From: B1 sp034439755
GTDB taxonomy: Bacteria > Bacteroidota > Bacteroidia > UKL13-3
DNA length: 64,000 nucleotides
Assembly (NCBI GenBank): GCA_034439755.1
Contig: JAWXAZ010000031.1
Span: 1 to 64,000, forward strand
Direction: 5' to 3'
The translations under genes and the position numbers were made by a program. The notes below the pieces were generated by a model. The model was given only the letters and a program-made list of their open reading frames with translations, was not told where the DNA came from and ran no database searches. Below, piece by piece: positions 17,866 through 26,431 of the stretch (position 1 is the stretch's first letter; every line of letters starts with the position of its first letter).

Positions 17866-19230
17866 TTAAGGAATCGCTAAAAAGCCTTTTAGGTTCAGAA
17901 AGAAAACCAAAAGCGTTACCGATGCGTATAAAACATACTCGCCAACATTGGTATATTTTCTTAAATCTACTCCCTCCATTTTGCAATAAACTACCAAAAG
18001 AATTTTCTCCACCATAAACGAAATTACCGTAGCATAAGCGATGCCTTCAATGCCCCAAATTCCAATAAACCAAAAGGATAATATGCAGTTTAATATGAGG
18101 TAATTGGAGCTCACCAAATAAAAGATCCTGTTCTTCATAAGGCCCATGATTACGGTTTGGGGAAACAACATTCTGCTTATAATTAACAGCAAATAAATGT
18201 TAAAAATTTTATAGCCCTGAACCAAATCTTGGTTATAAGCCAACTCAAAAAAGTGTTTACTCACCAACAAAAGCAAGATGGTGCTTGGGAAAAGCCATCG
18301 CATAAGCCTGGTACTACTTGCCTTTAGCTTTTCTAAACCCAAGGCCAAATCATTGTTCTTATTAAAATTGGCAATCTCGCCACTGTATATATTGCTTAAT
18401 GAGTTTGCTAGAATTAGAAAAATAGGCAGCTCTTTGGCACCGTATCTAAACACAGCAAATTCTATTGCACTAAAATAATACTCCACAATATAGCTATTGA
18501 TATAATCCATGGATCCTGCCAACAATATTGAAAACATAAACGGCATAACCTTTTTCATGAATTCCATAATTAGCCTGGTATGAAAGGAAATGATGGAATA
18601 TTTCATCAATAGGATGATGGTATAATTAAATTTAACCAAGCTTAATATTACCAATAGGTTAATTGCTAAGTTCAAGGTTTGCTTCATGTAAATTGGCACG
18701 CAAAGCAAAACAATGTGGAAGAAAAAGGTAAGTGCCCCCCATATTAAAAGCGACCTATACTTTCCTTTTAAATAAAAGATGTAATCGGCTATGTAGGTTG
18801 GTGTGTTTAAGAAAACTACCAAGGCAAACATTTGAAATAAATCTGCGTCTTTGGGGTATTTTACATAGCCTACTAACGCCGTGATGATAGCCGCCAAAAA
18901 ACTAAATATGGTTAAAACGGCAAAAGCATTAAATAGAATTCTCTTTTGCTTTTCCTCGTCTGAGGCATGAAAAAAAGGAATTAGGGTATTGGTAATGCTC
19001 GATATCCAAAAAAATGTTAAGCTAGAACTTAACAACATCAACATTTCGTGCTTGCTTAATATGAGGGTTCCAAAACCAGAGGTAAACCTAGCATAGGTGA
19101 TTTTGGCCAACAGGATGGATATTAAAAACATCGATCCAAATCTCAAAAACTGAAATAATTGAAGGCTGTTAAACTTATTAAGCTCGAATTTTTTTATCGA
19201 CGAAATCAAAAATTTATAATTATTCAACAA
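17866..19230 (-). CDS. polysaccharide (oligosaccharide) flippase
   Basis: A 454-residue membrane protein with about 12 hydrophobic helices and few charged loops. It matches the MATE/MOP-superfamily flippases that move lipid-linked glycans across the inner membrane. The N-terminal LNKFNSLQLFQFLRFGSMFL and the AVFRYGAKELPIF motif between helices 6 and 7 fit polysaccharide-export (Wzx-like) members. No glycosyltransferase or other glycan gene lies beside it, so the substrate is unknown. It stands alone and is divergent from the cystathionine synthase-like gene. Confidence 0.75.
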   Translation of the reverse strand: MLNNYKFLISSIKKFELNKFNSLQLFQFLRFGSMFLISILLAKITYARFTSGFGTLILSKHEMLMLLSSSLTFFWISSITNTLIPFFHASDEEKQKRILFNAFAVLTIFSFLAAIITALVGYVKYPKDADLFQMFALVVFLNTPTYIADYIFYLKGKYRSLLIWGALTFFFHIVLLCVPIYMKQTLNLAINLLVILSLVKFNYTIILLMKYSIISFHTRLIMEFMKKVMPFMFSILLAGSMDYINSYIVEYYFSAIEFAVFRYGAKELPIFLILANSLSNIYSGEIANFNKNNDLALGLEKLKASSTRLMRWLFPSTILLLLVSKHFFELAYNQDLVQGYKIFNIYLLLIISRMLFPQTVIMGLMKNRIFYLVSSNYLILNCILSFWFIGIWGIEGIAYATVISFMVEKILLVVYCKMEGVDLRKYTNVGEYVLYASVTLLVFFLNLKGFLAIP

Positions 19231-19305
19231 ATATGCATTTTTCTGATAGAATTCCGCTAAATAGCCTTTCCGCAGGCAAAACTTTTTACTTCCCTAAATT
19301 CTTCT

Positions 19306-19313
19306 TAGTTTTG
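19306..19313 (+). promoter_or_regulatory. -7 element of the cystathionine beta-synthase-like gene
   Basis: TAGTTTTG matches TAnnTTTG and ends five bases before the ATG at 19319, predicting a leaderless transcript. The -33 region (around 19283-19286, TTTT) is a poor match. Confidence 0.45.
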
Positions 19314-19318
19314 AAGCC

Positions 19319-20680
19319 ATGTGGAGTAAAAACATATTAGAGACTATTGGCAATACGCCCTTGGTTCAAATAAATAAATTAACCAAGGACTTTCCTTGTA
19401 CTGTTTTGGCAAAAATTGAGACAACCAACCCTGGAAATTCCATCAAAGACCGGATGGCCGTTAAAATGATTGAAGATGCCGAAAAAGCTGGCCTTCTCAA
19501 GCCAGGTTATACCATTATTGAAGGCACCAGTGGCAATACCGGTATGGGCTTAGCCATAGCCGCCGTAATTAAGGGATATAAGTGCATTTTTACCACCACC
19601 GATAAGCAAAGCAAGGAGAAGTTTGATGCGTTAAAGGCTTTTGGTGCAGAGGTAATTGTTTGTCCTACCGACGTTGAACCAGAAGATCCCCGCTCTTATT
19701 ATTCGGTTTCGAGCAGGCTTATTAAGGAAGTGCCTAATTCTTGGAAACCCAACCAATACGATAATTTATCGAATAGTGCTGCGCATTATGAAGGAACTGG
19801 GCCCGAAATTTGGGATCAAACCGAAGGAAAAATAACCCATTTGGTGGTAGGCGTTGGAACAGGCGGCACAATTAGCGGCACAGGAAAGTATTTAAAAGAA
19901 AAAAATCCAAACATCAAAGTGCTTGGAATTGATACCTACGGTTCGGTTTTTAAGAAATATAAAGAGACAGGCATTTTCGATAAAAACGAGATTTATCCGT
20001 ATATCACAGAGGGAATTGGTGAAGATTTCTTGCCTCAAAATGTTGATTTTTCGGTGATAGATCATTTTGAAAAAGTAACTGATAGGGATGCGGCCATTAT
20101 GACTAGAAGAATTCCGAGAGAAGAAGGAATTTTTGCTGGAAACTCTGCAGGTTCTGCTATGGCAGGCTTGTTGCAAATGCGCCACATGTTTAAGCCAGGC
20201 GATGTGGTGGTGGTGATTTTTCACGACCATGGCACCCGTTATTTGGGTAAAATGTTCAATGAAGATTGGATGCGTGATAGGGGTTTCTTAATGAACGACC
20301 AAACCCGTGCAATCAATTTAATAGACGGACATAAGCACTTGAAATTGGTGACTGCAAATGAAAACCAAACCGTTGAATCTGCCTTAAAAGTAATGCGCAA
20401 ATTCTTTATTTCTCAGTTACCAGTTACCAACAACAATGGAGCGTTTACTGGTTCATTAAATGATACCTCTTTGTTTAATGCGCTCTTAGAAAATACTGAG
20501 ATTAAATTAATGCATGTGAAGGACGTAATGAGCGCGCCATTCCCATTTGTTAAGCCCGATGCAGCCATGGATGAGGTAAGCAAAATGATTACTAAAGACA
20601 ATGCGGCGGTAATGGTAAAAGACTTGATGGGAGATGTGCATATTATTACCCGCCAAGATATTATTGAAGCAATTTCTTGA
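19319..20680 (+). CDS. cystathionine beta-synthase-like PLP enzyme with CBS domains
   Basis: A 453-residue protein. The first 320 residues are a fold-type II PLP enzyme: IGNTPLVQI at the start, the PLP lysine in NPGNSIKDRM (about Lys43), EGTSGNTGMGLA and the phosphate-binding GVGTGGTISGTG. The C-terminal 110 residues form a pair of CBS regulatory repeats ending IITRQDIIEAIS. This architecture is that of cystathionine beta-synthase (serine plus homocysteine), but cysteine synthase activity cannot be excluded. CBS domains suggest control by an adenosyl ligand. The stop codon is followed directly by a tandem repeat array. It is monocistronic. Confidence 0.85.
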   Translation: MWSKNILETIGNTPLVQINKLTKDFPCTVLAKIETTNPGNSIKDRMAVKMIEDAEKAGLLKPGYTIIEGTSGNTGMGLAIAAVIKGYKCIFTTTDKQSKEKFDALKAFGAEVIVCPTDVEPEDPRSYYSVSSRLIKEVPNSWKPNQYDNLSNSAAHYEGTGPEIWDQTEGKITHLVVGVGTGGTISGTGKYLKEKNPNIKVLGIDTYGSVFKKYKETGIFDKNEIYPYITEGIGEDFLPQNVDFSVIDHFEKVTDRDAAIMTRRIPREEGIFAGNSAGSAMAGLLQMRHMFKPGDVVVVIFHDHGTRYLGKMFNEDWMRDRGFLMNDQTRAINLIDGHKHLKLVTANENQTVESALKVMRKFFISQLPVTNNNGAFTGSLNDTSLFNALLENTEIKLMHVKDVMSAPFPFVKPDAAMDEVSKMITKDNAAVMVKDLMGDVHIITRQDIIEAIS

Positions 20681-20786
20681 GTTTTGAATTATGAGTTATG
20701 AGTTATGAATTATGAGTTATGAATTATGAGTTATGAATTATGAGTTTTGAATTATGAGTTATGAGTTATGAATTATGAGTTATGAG
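20680..20786. repeat. tandem array of GAGTTAT/GAATTAT heptamers
   Basis: About 107 bases are built of alternating GAGTTAT and GAATTAT units (a 14-base ATGAGTTATGAATT period) with a few GAGTTTT variants. The array starts at the stop codon of the upstream gene and ends just before the stop of pepT on the other strand. Both neighbours converge on it. It is non-coding, and its copy number is likely to vary by slippage. Confidence 0.9.
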
Positions 20787-20804
20787 AATAATAATAATTT
20801 AAAC

Positions 20805-22052
20805 TCATACTTCATAGTTCAAACTTACCTTAAGAATATTCACGCAAACTTCCACCGCTTTTTCCATATCCTGCACGCTTACATATTCTTGTTTGCTATG
20901 AATTCCCATTTCTCCCGTAAATAAATTCGGACAAGGCAAGCCCATAAAAGAGAGTCTAGAACCATCAGTGCCTCCTCTAATATTTTTTATTTCTGGGTTC
21001 AAACCGCTTAAAACATAAGCCTCTTTTGCAAAGGCCATCACATGGGGTTGCAGATCCAATATCTCGCGCATGTTGCGGTATTGTTCCTGAACCGATAGGG
21101 TAAAGGTTGCTCCACAAAATTTAGCGATTGCCTCCTGCGCCAATGTTCCTAATTTTGCTTCGTATGCAGCGAGTTTTGCCGTTTCAAAATCCCTCACAAT
21201 AAACTGCACCTTGGCAACTTCCAATCCGCCTTCCATGTGCACCGGGTGAACAAAGCCTTCATACCCCTCGGTTTGCTCTGGACACCATGCATCACTTGGT
21301 AACAAAGTCATAAAGTATGCAGCAACTTTTTGCGCATTTACCATTTTGCCTTTTGCATAACCAGGATGCGCACTTATGCCGTTAAATACGATGGTACAAC
21401 CATCTGCCGAAAACGACTCTCCCTCTAGGTGACCGCGATCTCCACCGTCTAAAGTATAGCCAAAATTGGCACCCAATTTTTGCATGTCAATTTTGGCAAC
21501 ACCTCTTCCAATTTCTTCATCAGGTGTAAATAAAATGCTAACTTTCCCACGCTCAATTTGAGGATTTGCCATTAAGTATTTGGCTAAGTCCATAATTATC
21601 GCAACACCTGCTTTATCGTCTGCGCCCAGTAAGGTTAGACCAGAAGCAGTTATTATATCATCGCCAATTCTTTGCAACAAATAAGGGTGATTTTTTGTGC
21701 TAATGACCACCTGGTTGTCATCTGGCAAAACGATGTCATTACCCTGCCAATTTTGATGCAAAATGGGCTTCACATTTGTTCCACTGCAATCTGGCGCGGT
21801 ATCTACATGTGCACAAAAGCAAATGCATGGCGCGGTATTATTACCTGTAGCAGGAATAGTGGCATAAACATATCCATGTTCGTCGAGCTCTGCATCCTTA
21901 ACACCCATTTCCAATAATTCCTGAACCAATATTTTACTCAAATCTTTTTGCTTCATGGAAGAAGGTTGGGTTTCTGAATTTGGATCAGCAGTAGTGTCTA
22001 TTGCAACATAGCGCATAAAACGCTCGGCTAGGCTCGATTGAAAATTTTCCAT
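20805..22052 (-). CDS. pepT: peptidase T (tripeptide aminopeptidase)
   Basis: A 415-residue M20-family zinc aminopeptidase acting on tripeptides in the cytoplasm. The metal ligands are in CFCAHVDTAPDCSG, TLLGADDKAGVA and LFTPDEEIGRG (catalytic Glu). GIHSKQEYVSVQDM near the end holds the last His ligand. LDGGDRGHLEGESFSADG is diagnostic of PepT. The frame stays open upstream to a TTG at 22121, but the extra 23 residues are hydrophobic and unlike the family. ATG 22052 (MENFQSSLAERFMRY) gives the standard start. Confidence 0.93.
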   Translation of the reverse strand: MENFQSSLAERFMRYVAIDTTADPNSETQPSSMKQKDLSKILVQELLEMGVKDAELDEHGYVYATIPATGNNTAPCICFCAHVDTAPDCSGTNVKPILHQNWQGNDIVLPDDNQVVISTKNHPYLLQRIGDDIITASGLTLLGADDKAGVAIIMDLAKYLMANPQIERGKVSILFTPDEEIGRGVAKIDMQKLGANFGYTLDGGDRGHLEGESFSADGCTIVFNGISAHPGYAKGKMVNAQKVAAYFMTLLPSDAWCPEQTEGYEGFVHPVHMEGGLEVAKVQFIVRDFETAKLAAYEAKLGTLAQEAIAKFCGATFTLSVQEQYRNMREILDLQPHVMAFAKEAYVLSGLNPEIKNIRGGTDGSRLSFMGLPCPNLFTGEMGIHSKQEYVSVQDMEKAVEVCVNILKVSLNYEV

Positions 22053-22195
22053 GGTAAATTCGCTTAAATTAAACTTTAAAATAAGGTTCAAATTAAAGCA
22101 AAAGCCTACATTTATTATCAAGATAAAATTTCTTAATTTTTTCTTGGAAGCCCAATCATAGCCTTATTTGATTTATCTTTTAAATTCAATTGATT

Positions 22196-23362
22196 ATGAT
22201 GAAAAGGCTCCACTTTTTGCTTCTAGTTTTCCTCGTTCAAACTAGCTTGTTTGCCATAAATGCACCAACGCTTAGCAGTCCAAGCAATGGGATTATTGTA
22301 ACTAGGTTCGATTTATTTGTGAACGTAAGTTCAGTAACTGGAGCCAAAGGCTATCAATTTAAATTCGATACCACCCCTACTTTTACAAGCCCTTGGGTGA
22401 AATTGGATACCAATTCTGCAAGCTATATTTACAGTCCAGAATTGCGCATGGGTAAAACATATTATTGGCGTGCAAAGTGCGCTAATTCCATCGATACTGG
22501 CAATTGGTCTGCGCCTTTTAACTTCTTAACTACCCAAGATGTATGGCTAAGCAACCCAACAAATGGCGCAGTAAATATTGCCTTATATCCTAAATTAGAA
22601 TGGGGAATTCAGGGCAGTTTTCCAGAGCTTAGGTTTCAATATCAATTAAGCAAAGATTCTTTGTTTACAAATGTTGCTTCAATTTTGTTGCCAGTAAATT
22701 CTTCTCCAAGCGTTACGGTAACTTGCGAGTATGCCACACAATACTATTGGCGTGCAAGGGCATTTCACCCATTAGATACCAGCAGATGGTCTGGCTTTTA
22801 TACCTTTAAAACACTGGCTGTACCTGCACTTGGATCTGTTCAATTAGCATCGCCAACCAATGGTTTAATAAATGTGCCTGTAGGCCCAATAACACTTAGT
22901 TGGTTCAATTTAACCAATGCCCTAACGTATGATGTTGAGGTTTCGGATAATCAAACCTTTGCTATAGTTTTAGCGAATGGCAACACACCAAGTACTGGTA
23001 TTTATTTTTCGGGAACACAAGCCAACACCCGTAATTATTGGCGAGTAAGGGGACTAATAACTGCATTAATTGGGCCATGGTCTGGGGTGCGCTATTTTAC
23101 TACCGCCCCAGCCACAGGCACTTTGGAAATGGATGCAGATAATGCCATAAAAGTGTTTCCTAATCCTGCCCAACAATCCTTTGAAATAGAATTTGAAGGA
23201 GATTTTGAAACAAGAATTACCGACTTACAAGGCAAGATAATTTTAGAAACCAAAGCCAAAAATCTTTGCCAAATTAACTTTTCGGAATGGGAGCCAGGCG
23301 TCTATTTTCTTCGCCTAATAAAAGGCAACCAATGCCATATTCAAAAAATTGTTATTCAATAG
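22196..23362 (+). CDS. secreted T9SS protein with fibronectin type III-like repeats
   Basis: A 388-residue protein from ATG 22196. The signal peptide is followed by three repeats of about 95 residues, each starting with a 'LxSPxNG' turn (LSSPSNGI, LSNPTNGAVN, LASPTNGLIN). Each carries a YYWRAKA-type strand (TYYWRAKC, QYYWRARA, RNYWRVRG), the pattern of fibronectin III-like modules. A T9SS type A tail follows (IKVFPNPAQQSF, ITDLQGKII, WEPGVYFLRL). It is likely a cell-surface or released binding protein; the ligand is unknown. A TTG six bases upstream is in frame, but the ATG is preferred. It is followed by a transposase remnant. Confidence 0.82.
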   Translation: MMKRLHFLLLVFLVQTSLFAINAPTLSSPSNGIIVTRFDLFVNVSSVTGAKGYQFKFDTTPTFTSPWVKLDTNSASYIYSPELRMGKTYYWRAKCANSIDTGNWSAPFNFLTTQDVWLSNPTNGAVNIALYPKLEWGIQGSFPELRFQYQLSKDSLFTNVASILLPVNSSPSVTVTCEYATQYYWRARAFHPLDTSRWSGFYTFKTLAVPALGSVQLASPTNGLINVPVGPITLSWFNLTNALTYDVEVSDNQTFAIVLANGNTPSTGIYFSGTQANTRNYWRVRGLITALIGPWSGVRYFTTAPATGTLEMDADNAIKVFPNPAQQSFEIEFEGDFETRITDLQGKIILETKAKNLCQINFSEWEPGVYFLRLIKGNQCHIQKIVIQ

Positions 23363-23392
23363 ATTACACCACATTTGGCGCGCCGTTGCCAA

Positions 23393-23488
23393 GTTGAAGG
23401 TGGCAGTGTGAGGCGTATAGATTCTCCTAGGATGGTTGGTTTATTTAGTGCAATGGCCTATAACAATATAGGTTTGATGAGAATTTAA
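23393..23488 (+). pseudogene. C-terminal scrap of an IS transposase
   Basis: One plus-strand frame reads VEGGSVRRIDSPRMVG, then AMAYNNIGLMRI and a stop. This resembles the last segment of DDE transposases of the ISAs1/IS4-like kind (an EDxSRVRTGxxPxVMAxLRNLAIxLLR pattern). Upstream the similarity ends at once and no inverted repeats are visible, so only about 30 codons survive. Identification rests on a short match and is tentative. Confidence 0.4.
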
Positions 23489-23553
23489 AAAATAAAAAAA
23501 TGTTTTAAATTCCTGCGTGTTTTCGTATTTTGGTGCCCAAAATATTTTAATTG

Positions 23554-24741
23554 ATGAGCTCAAATTCACTCAAAATCGTTGCAAAAAAGCAAAGTAAAAA
23601 GTCTAAAACCGACACTAAAACGGCTAAGTTTAATAAATTATTTAAGCAGGTTGATTTGCTAGAAAAGGAAAAAGAATTGCTAAAAGAATCTCTTGAAAAG
23701 GCTTTAGATTTCAAAATCAAAAACATAAATCCACTTCAAGAAATGATGAATGAATCGCACATGGATTTAATAAAAACAAGCTTTAAACTAGTTCCTAATT
23801 TCAATTTGAAACGAAAAGATGAAAAATCTGTTACTGCTTTTTTAGTTCATTTAATAGAAGACTTAGACCAAAGAGAAGGTGTTCAATTGACTGAAGAAAT
23901 AATAGAAATATATGATTTAATAGCACCTACTAGCTTTGAAACCTATAAAAACAATGAATCGGTTCAACAATTAGGTATCTTGAAAGCTATGTTGCAAAAT
24001 GATGGAATTGACATAGATATGGATAAATTTAATATGGATGATTTAAGAACTTTCAATCCAGAAACTATGGGTAAGTTAATGGCAGAGGTTGCAGATAAAC
24101 AAAACGAATTAAATCTAAAATCTGCCAATTCAAATAAGGAGTCAGGTAAAAAAACAAAGCGTCAAATTGCCCAAGAACAGGCAGAACTTCAGCAAAAAGC
24201 ATTTGCTGCAAAAAGTTTAAAAGATATCTATACCAACTTAGCAAAAATTGTTCATCCAGATAAAGAATTAGACCCTGTCTTGAAATTGGAAAAAGAGGAG
24301 TGGATGAAGAAATTAACCAAAGCATATAGCGAAAAAGACCTAGCAACCATGCTAAAAATTGAACACCATTGGCTAAATGAAAGTAAGTTTAATCCAGAAG
24401 CTGCCAGCAAGGAAACCTACGATTTGTACCTAGGCTATTTAAATGAAAGAATAGATGAACTTGAAATGGAATTGGAGTTTATTAAAATGAATCCAAGGTT
24501 CTTAGGTTTATCTAATATTTTTTATGCAAAAAGAACCATGTTTTTAAGCATCTTGCAGGATGAAATAATTGGAATGGAAGAGCATAATTCTGAAATTCAC
24601 CATGTTTTAAATGAGTTGAAAAATGATAAACTAAATCCTAATGCCAAACGAAAAATTTTATTGAATTTAGTCAAAAATCAAATGGATGATTTTGACCCCT
24701 TTGATGATTTGGAGTTTCTTAATTATAAGCTCCCTTTTTAG
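23554..24741 (+). CDS. J-domain-containing protein of unknown function
   Basis: A 395-residue, highly charged, soluble protein. The N-terminal 60 residues are lysine-rich with a coiled coil. In the second half a J-domain core is visible: LKDIYTNLAKIVHPDK, with the HPD that stimulates Hsp70, then helices with EEWMKKLTKAYSEKDLATML. The C-terminal part contains a second coiled coil (YLNERIDELEMELEFIK) and an acidic tail. It is probably a specialised DnaK co-chaperone, but no chaperone gene is nearby. I start at ATG 23554, one codon after an in-frame TTG. It is monocistronic. Confidence 0.72.
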   Translation: MSSNSLKIVAKKQSKKSKTDTKTAKFNKLFKQVDLLEKEKELLKESLEKALDFKIKNINPLQEMMNESHMDLIKTSFKLVPNFNLKRKDEKSVTAFLVHLIEDLDQREGVQLTEEIIEIYDLIAPTSFETYKNNESVQQLGILKAMLQNDGIDIDMDKFNMDDLRTFNPETMGKLMAEVADKQNELNLKSANSNKESGKKTKRQIAQEQAELQQKAFAAKSLKDIYTNLAKIVHPDKELDPVLKLEKEEWMKKLTKAYSEKDLATMLKIEHHWLNESKFNPEAASKETYDLYLGYLNERIDELEMELEFIKMNPRFLGLSNIFYAKRTMFLSILQDEIIGMEEHNSEIHHVLNELKNDKLNPNAKRKILLNLVKNQMDDFDPFDDLEFLNYKLPF

Positions 24742-24844
24742 AAAAAAATATTTCCCCCCAAAACGCAACATAATTTTACCTAAAAAAAATCATTGCCCTT
24801 TTAATATAAAGGTAAATACAATCACATTTTTCAATACAAAATTC

Positions 24845-25753
24845 CTAATGACTCCCGCCACGCATCATTTTAAAAATATGCAACAAGGCCGGAAAAACGG
24901 CATCCATCGATTCTTCTGCACCACGCGTACTTCCTGGTAATGCCAAGACCACCGTATTGCCTATAATGCCACAAACACTTCTTGACAACATGCTATAAGG
25001 CATGCGTTGCTGGCCATAGTTTCTGATGGCCTCCGTTATGCCTGGAACCTCCCGCTCAATTAAGGGTTTCAATGCTTCTGGCGTTACATCGGTAGGAGAG
25101 AGTCCGGTACCACCCGTTATAATGAGCAAGTCTTTCCCCATTGCACAAAATGATTTCACATTTTCCTGAATTAAATTTACCTCATCTGCAATCACCAAAT
25201 AATCGGTGTCAGAAAAATTCATTTTCTTCAATTTAACCAAAATGGACTTACCCGCTTTATCCTCTTTTTTACCAGCCGAAATACTGTCGGAACAAACCAC
25301 CACAGCCGCCTTTAAGCTCGAACCAATATCGTTTTTATAATCAGATTTGCCGCCCTTTTTCTCAACCAACTTAATCGATTTTATCTCAATATTTTTATCA
25401 ATTGGCTTCAGCATATCATAAATAGTTAAAGCCACCACAGCCGCTCCATGCATGGCTTCCACCTCCACGCCAGTCTTATAAATGGTTGCCACTTCCACAA
25501 AAATATGAATCTCCAAACCCTCAATTTTATACGAAATAGCAGTTTGTTCAATGGGCAAAGGGTGGCAATCTGGAATCGCATCGCTGGTGCGCTTCACCCC
25601 AAATAATCCAGCAGTCTTGGCCATTTCCAATACATCTCCTTTAGGCACCGTTTTGTTCACAACAGCTTCTATGGTTCGGTCTGAACCAACCAAAACCACC
25701 GCGCTAGCAAGGGCTCTGCGGTATGTATTAGATTTATACGTAATATCGATCAT
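24845..25753 (-). CDS. bifunctional molybdenum cofactor protein MoaC/MoaB
   Basis: A 302-residue fusion. Residues 1-150 are MoaC (cyclic pyranopterin monophosphate synthase, with KTAGLFGVKRTSDAIPDCHP, VEVEAMHGA and the IKLVEKKGGKSD end). Residues 155-302 are MoaB/MogA (molybdopterin adenylyltransferase, with VCSDSISAGKKEDKAG and TGGTGLSPTDVTPEA). The fusion puts an early and a late step of Moco synthesis in one chain; such MoaCB fusions are known in Bacteroidota. It is the last gene of the cluster, five bases after moaE. The MoaC part carries a copy of the TTCGGTCTGAACC motif (25675-25687). Confidence 0.92.
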   Translation of the reverse strand: MIDITYKSNTYRRALASAVVLVGSDRTIEAVVNKTVPKGDVLEMAKTAGLFGVKRTSDAIPDCHPLPIEQTAISYKIEGLEIHIFVEVATIYKTGVEVEAMHGAAVVALTIYDMLKPIDKNIEIKSIKLVEKKGGKSDYKNDIGSSLKAAVVVCSDSISAGKKEDKAGKSILVKLKKMNFSDTDYLVIADEVNLIQENVKSFCAMGKDLLIITGGTGLSPTDVTPEALKPLIEREVPGITEAIRNYGQQRMPYSMLSRSVCGIIGNTVVLALPGSTRGAEESMDAVFPALLHIFKMMRGGSH

Positions 25754-25758
25754 TTGTT

Positions 25759-26199
25759 TTACTGATTAATTTTCCAATGGGTACTCTCATCTATAAAAAC
25801 CTCCTTGCCCCAAATGGGCACTTCTTTTTTAACGCGCTCCACCAAGTAGTCACAGGCTTCCAAAGCTGCCTTTCTGTGCTTTGAAGAGGTGAAAACAAAC
25901 AGACAAATTTGCCCCGTTTCCACCATGCCCAAACTGTGATAAATATGCAGGCAAGTTAAGTTAAATTGTGCAAAACAATCTTCCCTAATCACCTGTAATA
26001 TTGGTTCAGCCATAGCTGCATAACATTCATAGTTTATGCCAACAACCTCCTTGCCATCTATTAAATCGTTGCGCACCTGACCTAAAAATATGCCATGCGC
26101 ACCTATGTCTTTTTTGCTGCTATGCTTGGCTATTGAATCGGCAATAAACGCCGCACTAATTGGCCCAACTATAAATACTTTCTTTGGCTTTTTCTCCAT
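25759..26199 (-). CDS. moaE: molybdopterin synthase catalytic subunit
   Basis: A 146-residue protein taking sulfur from MoaD thiocarboxylate to make molybdopterin. Family landmarks are GAHGIFLGQVRN, the INYECYAAMAEPIL strand, IYHSLGMVETGQICLFVFTSSKHRKAALEACD (split here by the catalytic region) and the end VPIWGKEVF. I use ATG 26199 (MEKKPKKVF); an upstream in-frame start at 26223 would overlap the ferredoxin gene by 20 bases. It lies between the ferredoxin and moaCB in a tightly packed operon. Confidence 0.92.
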   Translation of the reverse strand: MEKKPKKVFIVGPISAAFIADSIAKHSSKKDIGAHGIFLGQVRNDLIDGKEVVGINYECYAAMAEPILQVIREDCFAQFNLTCLHIYHSLGMVETGQICLFVFTSSKHRKAALEACDYLVERVKKEVPIWGKEVFIDESTHWKINQ

Positions 26200-26203
26200 A
26201 TAA

Positions 26204-26431
26204 TTACAATTTAATGATGTCAATAATGTGAACCGGACAATTCATTTTAGCTCTTTTATTCTCCTCATACTCCCAATCGGGTATGTTTACATTAAACATG
26301 CCCCGCTTGTTAACAGCACCCACCAAAACAGATTTGCCATCTATTCTGCTTACACCCCATCGCTGCGGAGCCGCCTCCACACAAGCATTGCAGCCAATGC
26401 ACTTGTTGCGTTGTTGAATAATTTTATACAT
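26204..26431 (-). CDS. small ferredoxin, single [4Fe-4S] type
   Basis: A 75-residue protein with CIGCNAC near the N terminus and NCPVHII near the C terminus. Together these give four cysteines for one cubane cluster, plus a PxRW (APQRWGVS) segment common in such ferredoxins. Its start overlaps the stop of the U32 gene by eight bases and moaE follows at once, so it is translationally coupled to both. It could supply electrons to the U32 Fe-S enzyme or to MoaA; the sequence does not say which. Confidence 0.85.
   Translation of the reverse strand: MYKIIQQRNKCIGCNACVEAAPQRWGVSRIDGKSVLVGAVNKRGMFNVNIPDWEYEENKRAKMNCPVHIIDIIKL

Noticed and set aside
22053..22121. 23-residue N-terminal extension of peptidase T
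   Set aside because: Hydrophobic and atypical, TTG start; cytoplasmic PepT proteins begin at the internal ATG.
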